Assembly: GCA_002411175.1 (NCBI GenBank)
Contig: DHRN01000094.1
Span: 1-7,035 of the forward strand
Source: Anaerolineaceae bacterium UBA5311
GTDB lineage: Bacteria > Chloroflexota > Anaerolineae > Anaerolineales > Anaerolineaceae
Direction: 5' to 3'
Length of the DNA stretch: 7,035 bases
Shown here: piece after piece, positions 1 to 5,003 of the stretch
How the letters are laid out: the number at the start of each line of letters is the position of its first letter
Numbering within the stretch: the first letter of the stretch is position 1
Made by a program: the position numbers and the translations under genes
The notes under the pieces: model-generated
What the model was told of the DNA's origin: nothing
Database searches by the model: none
The model's input: only the letters and a program-made list of their open reading frames with translations

Positions 1-54
1 CATTTCGTAGGGCGTGATTGAGGAGGTTGTGATATTGGTGCGCCGGTGATGATG

Positions 55-110
55 CTCCCCCTCAATCCGCCGACCACAACGACCACACACAACGGCGGAT
101 TGCGGGAGGG
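55..110. repeat. GC-rich imperfect inverted repeat (hairpin)
   Basis: Arm 63-71 (CAATCCGCC) pairs perfectly with 94-102 (GGCGGATTG). The stem extends outward with two mismatches through the C-run at 57-61 and the G-rich stretch at 104-110. The 22-nt loop (72-93) is rich in CA and lacks G-runs. There is no T-tract directly after it, so it is not an obvious terminator. It belongs to a GC-rich repeat-like block (1-200) unlike the AT-rich promoter region that follows. Whether it is a dispersed genomic repeat cannot be told from this window. Confidence 0.6.
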
Positions 111-112
111 CA

Positions 113-198
113 TGGCAGCCGTCCCCTATGCCACAATCGGAACGACGTGGCAACTGTCCCCTACACCCAATTTGGGAGGGCGTGGGAAGAATCCCATG
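113..198. repeat. Degenerate tandem repeat with 35-bp period
   Basis: TGGCA followed three bases later by GTCCCCTA occurs at 113-128 and again at 148-163, exactly 35 bp apart. A more diverged third copy begins at 183 (TGGGA, three bases, ATCCCAT). A second shared motif, GGGAGGGCRTGG, sits at 104-115 and 174-185, 70 bp apart, which is twice the period. The open frame that crosses this block from 46 to 258 is low-complexity, has no ribosome-binding site and resembles no protein I know. I treat the block as non-coding repeat sequence. Confidence 0.5.
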
Positions 199-207
199 AC
201 GTTTTTT
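181..207 (+). terminator. Candidate rho-independent terminator of an upstream gene
   Basis: CGTGGGA (181-187) pairs with TCCCATG (192-198), including one G-T pair, across an AGAA tetraloop. Three bases later there is a run of six T (202-207). The stem is short and the T-run is slightly displaced, so strength is uncertain. Its position suits termination of a + strand transcript entering from the left, which would insulate the promoter at 255. Confidence 0.42.
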
Positions 208-254
208 GCCATCAGTGATCAGCCGTTACATTATAAAAATCAGCAATATATTCC

Positions 255-283
255 TTGACTTTGCTTAATATAATTGTTATACT
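255..283 (+). promoter_or_regulatory. Sigma70-type promoter of the LacI-family gene
   Basis: The -35 box TTGACT (255-260) and -10 box TATACT (278-283) each match the consensus at five of six positions and are separated by exactly 17 bp. The surrounding sequence is AT-rich, in contrast to the GC-rich block upstream. The expected transcription start is near 289-291, giving a 5' leader of about 30 nt. This promoter may also serve the transporter genes by read-through. Confidence 0.78.
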
Positions 284-286
284 AAA

Positions 287-308
287 GTTACTAACGCGCG
301 TTAATAAC
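287..308. promoter_or_regulatory. Probable LacI-family operator over the transcription start
   Basis: This is a 22-bp palindrome with 10 of 11 symmetric pairs matching. The left half is GTTACTAACGC and the right half GCGTTAATAAC; the only mismatch is C291 against A304. The dyad centre (297/298) is a CG step, as is usual for LacI/GalR operators, where the hinge-helix leucine inserts at a central CpG. It begins about four bases after the -10 box and covers the predicted start site, a position that would block initiation. Its closeness to the LacI-family gene suggests autoregulation and possibly control of the whole cluster. Confidence 0.72.
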
Positions 309-318
309 GAGAGGATCT

Positions 319-1350
319 ATGCGGAGAAGGATTACAAGTCAGGATGTCGCCGACCTGGCAGGGGTTTCCCGGACCACGGTCTCTTTTGTGTTGAATAACG
401 ACAACCGCTTCTCCATCCGCCCCGAAACCGTCGAAAAAGTGCGCACAGCTGCCAAGCAACTTGGCTACTACCCAAACGCATCCGCCCGCGCGCTTGCTTC
501 CAATCAAACCAAGAACATCGGTCTGATCATCAGCCGCGCCCCGCAATATATCGCCTCAGACTCTTTTTTACCCCAAATCATCGGCGGTCTTCTTGATGTC
601 ACCAAACAGCATTCACAGGGTCTGCTGCTCGAATGGGTTGAGCCGGGTCAGCAGCTCGAGACTTATCTTGAGCTCACCCGTTCTCATCATATCGATGGGA
701 TGATCCTGATGACACCGCGCCTGGACGACACCGGATTGAAAGCCCTCGAAGAAGCGGATATCCCCGTGGTTTTGATGGGACATATTCCCGGATCAAGGCT
801 GCACTCAGTCGATGTGGACAATCGCGCTGCTGCCGAGATGGCGGTGCGCCACCTGGTGGACCTCGGGCATACCAAAATCGCCTGCATCATCAACGCGGCT
901 CGCCCGTACACCTCTGCTTCACAACGGCTTGAAGGTTATAAACAAGCGTTGGAGCAAGCTTTGTTGGGTTACAATGAATATCTGGTGCGCGAAGCTGATT
1001 TTGACATAAAAAGCGGTTTTCTGCAGATGAATTCGCTGTTAGATTCCAGCGAAGAGTTTACGGCTGTTTTTGTAGCCAGCGATAATGTCGCTGTCGGCGC
1101 CTATGCAGCCCTGCGCGATGCCGGATTGTCAGTTCCTGGTGACATTTCGGTGGTCGGTTTTGATGATATCCCCCTGACACCTTTCATGGAACCCCCGCTG
1201 ACCACCATCCGCATGCCCGCCCGTGAAATTGCCCAACAGTCGTATCATTTGCTGATGCGCCTGATGAAGAGGGATTACCCGCAAAACCCTGAAGTTTTAT
1301 TACCAACGGATCTGGTATTACGCCAGTCGACCCGTTCCTTAATAGATTAA
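319..1350 (+). CDS. LacI-family transcriptional repressor
   Basis: Sugar-responsive DNA-binding repressor, 343 residues, the usual length of the LacI/GalR family. The N-terminal helix-turn-helix spans about residues 6-26 (DVADLAGVSRTTVSFVLN). The hinge helix at 52-60 carries the PNxxARxL signature, with Leu59 the residue expected to insert into the minor groove. The periplasmic-binding-protein-like effector domain covers about 65-340 and shows family landmarks: SVDVDN (163-168), SDN (254-256), GFDD (280-283) and the PPLTTIRMP strand (292-300). The start is supported by a GAGAGGA ribosome-binding site about four to ten bases upstream, and by the helix-turn-helix beginning right after Met1. It lies 71 nt before the binding-protein gene on the same strand, which suggests it controls the transporter operon and its own promoter through the palindrome at 287-308. 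The effector is probably the transported sugar or a derivative, which the sequence does not identify. It may correspond to AglR of agl operons, but I cannot confirm orthology. Confidence 0.95.
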   Translation: MRRRITSQDVADLAGVSRTTVSFVLNNDNRFSIRPETVEKVRTAAKQLGYYPNASARALASNQTKNIGLIISRAPQYIASDSFLPQIIGGLLDVTKQHSQGLLLEWVEPGQQLETYLELTRSHHIDGMILMTPRLDDTGLKALEEADIPVVLMGHIPGSRLHSVDVDNRAAAEMAVRHLVDLGHTKIACIINAARPYTSASQRLEGYKQALEQALLGYNEYLVREADFDIKSGFLQMNSLLDSSEEFTAVFVASDNVAVGAYAALRDAGLSVPGDISVVGFDDIPLTPFMEPPLTTIRMPAREIAQQSYHLLMRLMKRDYPQNPEVLLPTDLVLRQSTRSLID

Positions 1351-1371
1351 CAAAAGTTCAGTGAACTTTTG
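1351..1371. repeat. Perfect palindrome just after the repressor gene
   Basis: CAAAAGTTCA (1351-1360) and TGAACTTTTG (1362-1371) are exact reverse complements around a single G. As RNA this folds into a 9-bp AU-rich stem with a 3-nt loop. It begins at the base after the stop codon. The T4 lies inside the 3' arm and is not followed by a U-tract, so it would be at best a weak terminator. It could instead be a protein-binding site, since it lies just upstream of the promoter candidate at 1376-1404. It has no central CG and does not match the palindrome at 287-308, so it is probably not bound by the same repressor. Confidence 0.55.
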
Positions 1372-1375
1372 TGTC

Positions 1376-1404
1376 TGAACAATTTTGAAAACTGTTTCTA
1401 TGCT
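1376..1404 (+). promoter_or_regulatory. Weak promoter candidate for the binding-protein gene
   Basis: TGAACA (1376-1381, four of six to the -35 consensus) and TATGCT (1399-1404, four of six to the -10 consensus) are separated by 17 bp. A start near 1411 would leave a leader of only about ten bases, so the ribosome-binding site would sit at the very 5' end. That weakens the case. Read-through from the promoter at 255-283 is the alternative. Confidence 0.25.
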
Positions 1405-1421
1405 ACTGAAAGGAGTAAAAG

Positions 1422-2777
1422 ATGAAACAAAAACGTACCTTATGGACTCTATTGGCAGTTTTGCTGATTGCGTCCCTCGCCCTCGCTGCGTGCACAAGCC
1501 CCGCAGAACCAACAACGCCCCCGGTGGAAGAACCGGTGGAAGAACCGGTCGAAGAGCCGGTTGAAGAGCCGGTGGAAGAACCCGTGGGAGATTTCGACTG
1601 CACAGGGGTAAATGCCGGAGATACCATCTCCATGCTTTACCAATGGTCAGGTGAAGAAGAAGCCAAGCTGACCGCCATTCTGCAACCCTGGATGGAGGCT
1701 TGCGGCGTTACGGTAGTTCCCGAATCCACCCGTGATCAGGCTCTGCTGGACACCCGCGTCCAGGCAGGCACACCCCCGGATATCGCTTTCTGGAACGTTC
1801 CCCAATTGACCCAATATGCTGACCAGTTGGTTGACATGAACACCCTCGGTGCCAATGCTGCCAATTATGCCGGCTATTGGGGTGACATCGGCACCGTCGA
1901 CGGTCGCTGGCTTGGCTTGCCCGTCAAAGCTGACGTCAAAACCCTTATCTGGTACAGCCCTGCCAATTTTGATGCAGCTGGCTACGTTGTTCCCACCTCC
2001 TGGGATGGACTTGTCGCTCTCGTAGACCAAATGGTCGCAGACGGTAATGTGCCCTGGTCTATGGGCTTTGAATCCGGCGACGCCACCGGTTGGACAGGCA
2101 CAGACTTTATCCAGGACATCCTGCTGGTTACCCAGGGACCCGACTATGTCAACCAGATCATCGCTGGCGAAGTGCCTTATAACGATGCTGGTGTCCGCGA
2201 AGCTTACGAGATCTATGGCAAATGGGCTATGGACCCTGCCTACACCGTTGCAGGCGCTGAAGGCACGCTTTCAACCGGCTTCAACGACGCGATTCTGAAG
2301 GTTTTCTCAGATACCCCCGAAGCCTACATGGTGAAACAATCCGGCTTTGCCAGCGGCACCCTGCTGGGCACCTATCCCGACAAAGTGTATGGCGTCGATT
2401 ATGACTTCTTCGGCGTCCCCGGAGCACAGGGTCTGCAAGGCGGTTCTGACTGGCTGATGGCATTCAACGACACCCCGGCAGTACGTTCGCTGATTAAATA
2501 CTTGTCATCTGACAAGGGTGGTGAGATGTGGGCGCAGATTGGTTTCGACCTAAGCCCGAATGCTAAAGGCAACCAATCTTACACCTCTGAAGAAAATGCC
2601 AATAAAGCCGCATTACTCGCAAACGCGACCGGCTTTACCCCTGATATCGGCGATTCCATCCCCGGCGGCTTTGGCAGCGCTGAATTTAGCGGAATTACCG
2701 ACTATGTCAATGGCGAAGAATTAGGCGCCATTCTCGATACAATCGCAGCGGCACAAGCCGACGCACTGACTCAATAA
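1422..2777 (+). CDS. ABC sugar-binding lipoprotein (family 1, MalE/AglE-like)
   Basis: Extracytoplasmic solute-binding protein that captures a sugar and delivers it to the two downstream permeases. It has 451 residues, normal for the family. Residues 1-23 form a lipoprotein signal peptide (KQKR, hydrophobic core, lipobox LAAC), with Cys24 the expected lipidated residue. A linker follows with five VEEP tetrapeptides (35-54), and the mature domain begins near residue 60. The stretch TRDQALLDTRVQAGTPPDIAF (about 103-123) resembles alpha-glucoside binding proteins of the AglE/GgtB kind, and GGSDWLMAF and the C-terminal region fit the MalE-like fold. The start is supported by AAAGGAG (1409-1415), six bases before ATG. 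The substrate is inferred from context (alpha-glucoside such as maltose or trehalose); the sequence alone does not settle it. The gene is followed by a strong hairpin, as is common where a binding protein must be made in excess over its permeases. Confidence 0.93.
   Translation: MKQKRTLWTLLAVLLIASLALAACTSPAEPTTPPVEEPVEEPVEEPVEEPVEEPVGDFDCTGVNAGDTISMLYQWSGEEEAKLTAILQPWMEACGVTVVPESTRDQALLDTRVQAGTPPDIAFWNVPQLTQYADQLVDMNTLGANAANYAGYWGDIGTVDGRWLGLPVKADVKTLIWYSPANFDAAGYVVPTSWDGLVALVDQMVADGNVPWSMGFESGDATGWTGTDFIQDILLVTQGPDYVNQIIAGEVPYNDAGVREAYEIYGKWAMDPAYTVAGAEGTLSTGFNDAILKVFSDTPEAYMVKQSGFASGTLLGTYPDKVYGVDYDFFGVPGAQGLQGGSDWLMAFNDTPAVRSLIKYLSSDKGGEMWAQIGFDLSPNAKGNQSYTSEENANKAALLANATGFTPDIGDSIPGGFGSAEFSGITDYVNGEELGAILDTIAAAQADALTQ
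1524..1583 (+). repeat. Five-copy 12-bp tandem repeat encoding VEEP
   Basis: Five in-frame 12-bp units each encode Val-Glu-Glu-Pro and differ only at synonymous positions (GTG/GTC/GTT, GAA/GAG, CCG/CCC). They form the acidic, extended linker between the lipidated cysteine and the folded binding domain. Similar Pro/Glu/Thr-rich linkers are familiar in binding lipoproteins of Anaerolineae (from memory). Because the unit is a multiple of three, copy number could change without breaking the frame. Confidence 0.9.
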
Positions 2778-2791
2778 CTAACCAAAAAACT

Positions 2792-2814
2792 GGAGGCGCC
2801 AATTTGGCGCCTCC
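2792..2814 (+). other. Strong intercistronic hairpin, binding protein to permease
   Basis: GGAGGCGCCA (2792-2801) pairs perfectly with TGGCGCCTCC (2805-2814) around a 3-nt loop, a very stable GC-rich stem. It is followed by TATCATAATC, not a U-tract, so it is unlikely to stop transcription fully. In malE-malF and similar operons such a structure protects the upstream message from 3' exonucleases and lowers permease expression relative to the binding protein. That role is inferred here. The permease ribosome-binding site (GAGGGAGGT, about 2825-2833) begins ten bases downstream and stays outside the stem. Confidence 0.8.
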
Positions 2815-2837
2815 TATCATAATCAGAGGGAGGTAGC

Positions 2838-3800
2838 ATGGCAAAAGCACCAATCGCTTCCGTCATGAAACAAAAAACGCAAGTTCCCTGGCTTTATTTG
2901 CTTCCTGCAATCATCGTGATGACCATCTTCATCCTCTATCCAATGCTTAATACCGTCAGCCTGAGCTTTGGAAACGCAAACGGAACCGCATCGGCGGCAA
3001 CGACCTGCAGAGAGGGGCAGCCTTGCTGGGGTGTCTTTGAAAATTATCGTTACGCCCTGACCAACGAACTGAACACCGCCACAGTTGAAACCACATGGGA
3101 AAGTTTCTGGGTGTCATCTTATGGAAATATGATCAAGTGGCTGCTGGTCATGGTTACCGGCACTGTTGGCATCGGGTTGATTTTCGCGGTTTTGGTGGAC
3201 CGTATCAAGCGTGAAGCGTTAGCCAAGTCAATCATCTTTATGCCGATGGCGATTTCATTCGTCGGAGCCGGCGTGATCTGGAAGTTCGTTTACAACTACG
3301 GCACATCCCAGGTGCAGACGGGTATCCTAAACGCCATAATCACCGGGTTGGGTTTTAAACCGGTGTCATGGCTGACGCAATCTCCGCTTAACACCTTTAT
3401 GCTCATCGTGGTGGGCATCTGGATGTGGACCGGGTTTTGTATGACCTTGCTTTCATCAGCAATCAAGTCTATTCCGGAAGAAATCATCGAAGCTTCGAGA
3501 ATTGACGGCGCGACAAACTTCGAGATTTTCACCAAAATCCAGGTTCCGATCATCGCCCCGACCATCGTGGTTGTAATTACCACCATGGTGATCAATGTGC
3601 TCAAGCTCTTTGATATCGTCTATGTGATGACCGGCGGCAATTATGGAACAAATGTGATCGCGACGCGCATGTACACCGAAATGTACACCAACGCGCACTA
3701 CGGACGCGGCACAGCAATCGCGGTGATCCTGGTTTTGTTCATAATTCCCTTTATTGTTATGAACATCCGCCGCTTTACTAAACAGGAGGCGATGAGATGA
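2838..3800 (+). CDS. ABC sugar transporter permease (MalF/AglF-like)
   Basis: First of two membrane subunits of a CUT1-type sugar importer, 320 residues. Six membrane segments can be read at about 18-38, 102-124, 132-152, 186-206, 240-262 and 292-312. A long extracytoplasmic loop (about 40-100) lies between the first two. The cytoplasmic EAA loop is at about 217-238 (IEASRIDGATNFEIFTKIQV, then P237), the docking site for the ATPase. The loop contains Cys57 and Cys63 (TCREGQPCWG), a possible disulfide pair. It is shorter than E. coli MalF, as is normal for AglF-type proteins. ATG at 2838 follows a strong GAGGGAGGT site. The gene overlaps the next permease by four bases. It is assigned to the alpha-glucoside group from recalled similarity and gene order, not from a search. 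Confidence 0.93.
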   Translation: MAKAPIASVMKQKTQVPWLYLLPAIIVMTIFILYPMLNTVSLSFGNANGTASAATTCREGQPCWGVFENYRYALTNELNTATVETTWESFWVSSYGNMIKWLLVMVTGTVGIGLIFAVLVDRIKREALAKSIIFMPMAISFVGAGVIWKFVYNYGTSQVQTGILNAIITGLGFKPVSWLTQSPLNTFMLIVVGIWMWTGFCMTLLSSAIKSIPEEIIEASRIDGATNFEIFTKIQVPIIAPTIVVVITTMVINVLKLFDIVYVMTGGNYGTNVIATRMYTEMYTNAHYGRGTAIAVILVLFIIPFIVMNIRRFTKQEAMR

Positions 3801-4822
3801 CCACAGCAGCTCTTTCGAAACCAATCTCAAAGACAAAAAAACACCGTGAACCAAGCAAGATTGGCACAACAATTGGCATCGTTCTGATCCTGATTCTCTG
3901 GCTCGTCCCTACGGTTGGGTTGTTGGTAACCTCTTTCAGACCAGTCGCGCTGATCAATACTACCGGCTGGTGGACCGCGCTGGATGTGGACAATGGTCCC
4001 GCAAGCGCTCAACACCCTGACCCCAACGCGTCTTATGCCGAAAAATTGGGCACACGTTTCACCATCGATAATTATGTGGACGCGCTCACAGGTTATCGGG
4101 GCACAGGCACCTATCGGGCTGCCTGCGCCAGCGGGACGAAACCGCTGGGGATGAATTGTAACATTTCAGACCTGCTCAACCCGCGCGGCATGGGGCGGGC
4201 GTTTGTGAACAGCATTATCGTCACGATTCCGTCAACGATTTTGCCAATCCTGATCGCCTTGTTTGCTGCTTATGCCTTTGCCTGGATGGACTTCAAGGGT
4301 CGCTATGCCATCTTTGCCGTTTTGGTCGGGCTGCAAGTCGTGCCGATTCAGATGACCCTGGTGCCGGTTTTGCGCATGTTTGCCGGCATGGGGATCAACG
4401 GCACCTTCCCGGCAGTTTGGTTATTCCACACCGGGTTTGGGCTGCCTTATGCGATTTATATGCTGCGCAATTCGATGAGCACCCTGCCGAAAGACCTGTT
4501 CGAATCGGCTTACCTGGACGGCGCGAATCACTGGCAGGTCTTTAACAGGATTGTTTTGCCATTGACCACGCCGGCGATTGCCTCGCTGGCGATCTTCCAG
4601 TTCCTGTGGGTCTGGAACGACCTGCTGGTTTCGCTGGTCTTCCTGGGTGGACAGCGCCCGGTAATGACGTATCAGATCAGCAATATGGTCTCGTCTTTGG
4701 GCGCCGGCTGGCACCTGCTGACTGCTGCAGCGTTCCTTTCGATGCTGCTGCCGATGATCGTTTTCTTCGCGCTGCAGAAATATTTCGTCCGCGGAATGAT
4801 GGCTGGCGCGGTAAAGGGATAA
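3797..4822 (+). CDS. ABC sugar transporter permease (MalG/AglG-like)
   Basis: Second membrane subunit of the importer, 341 residues. Segment 1 is at about 24-46. A large extracytoplasmic insertion of about 85 residues (50-135) follows, starting with the TTGWWTAL stretch (55-62) seen in AglG-like permeases. Segments 2-6 lie at about 138-162, 170-192, 203-224, 258-280 and 305-327. The EAA loop is at about 235-255 (FESAYLDGANHWQVFNRIVL, then P255). Cys110 and Cys121 lie in the outer loop and could pair. Start and preceding stop overlap as ATGA (3797-3800), with AGGAGGC (3784-3790) upstream, implying translational coupling and near-equal amounts of the two subunits. No ATPase gene follows; the next gene is an enzyme after a structured 181-nt gap. 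Confidence 0.94.
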   Translation: MTTAALSKPISKTKKHREPSKIGTTIGIVLILILWLVPTVGLLVTSFRPVALINTTGWWTALDVDNGPASAQHPDPNASYAEKLGTRFTIDNYVDALTGYRGTGTYRAACASGTKPLGMNCNISDLLNPRGMGRAFVNSIIVTIPSTILPILIALFAAYAFAWMDFKGRYAIFAVLVGLQVVPIQMTLVPVLRMFAGMGINGTFPAVWLFHTGFGLPYAIYMLRNSMSTLPKDLFESAYLDGANHWQVFNRIVLPLTTPAIASLAIFQFLWVWNDLLVSLVFLGGQRPVMTYQISNMVSSLGAGWHLLTAAAFLSMLLPMIVFFALQKYFVRGMMAGAVKG

Positions 4823-4848
4823 TTGCGATAGCTTGAGCTTTATGCGTG

Positions 4849-4875
4849 CAGGGGAGGCTGCCACGGTCTCCCCTG
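4849..4875 (+). repeat. Hairpin in the permease-to-GH13 gap
   Basis: CAGGGGAG (4849-4856) pairs perfectly with CTCCCCTG (4868-4875). Three inner pairs, two of them G-T, reduce the loop to 4860-4864. It lies 26 bases after the permease stop codon. The following TTGACC has no U-run, so I do not call it a terminator. It may act as an mRNA stabiliser or be part of a dispersed repeat together with the inverted repeat at 4888-4948. Confidence 0.6.
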
Positions 4876-4887
4876 TTGACCGCGCCC

Positions 4888-4948
4888 GGCTTCACGAGCA
4901 CGGTCTCCAAAACCTGGGGGGCATGGTCTCGATTCGCATCGTGAAGCC
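4888..4948. repeat. 10-bp inverted repeat enclosing a repeated 10-mer
   Basis: GGCTTCACGA (4888-4897) is the exact reverse complement of TCGTGAAGCC (4939-4948), 41 bases apart. Between and before the arms a 10-mer recurs: CACGGTCTCC at 4862-4871 and 4899-4908, and CATGGTCTCG at 4922-4931. The layout resembles an intergenic repeat or small non-autonomous element rather than a simple operon spacer. No target-site duplication was recognised. I see no convincing promoter between here and the GH13 start. Confidence 0.55.
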
Positions 4949-5003
4949 CGCCAGCACATCATTTCTATCGCGGCTTGAACAAACTGATTATTAGGAGAAC
5001 AAA

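Noticed and set aside
46..258. A 70-residue open frame before the repressor gene
   Set aside because: It crosses the inverted repeat and the 35-bp-period repeat, is low-complexity at its N terminus, has no ribosome-binding site and ends inside the promoter's -35 box.
1403..1633. Antisense open frame with GSST repeats
   Set aside because: It is the reverse reading of the VEEP-encoding tandem repeat in the binding-protein gene.
4823..5003. Separate promoter for the GH13 gene (TTGAAC at 4975-4980)
   Set aside because: No acceptable -10 box lies at 16-18 bp spacing; the position would fall on the ribosome-binding site or start codon.
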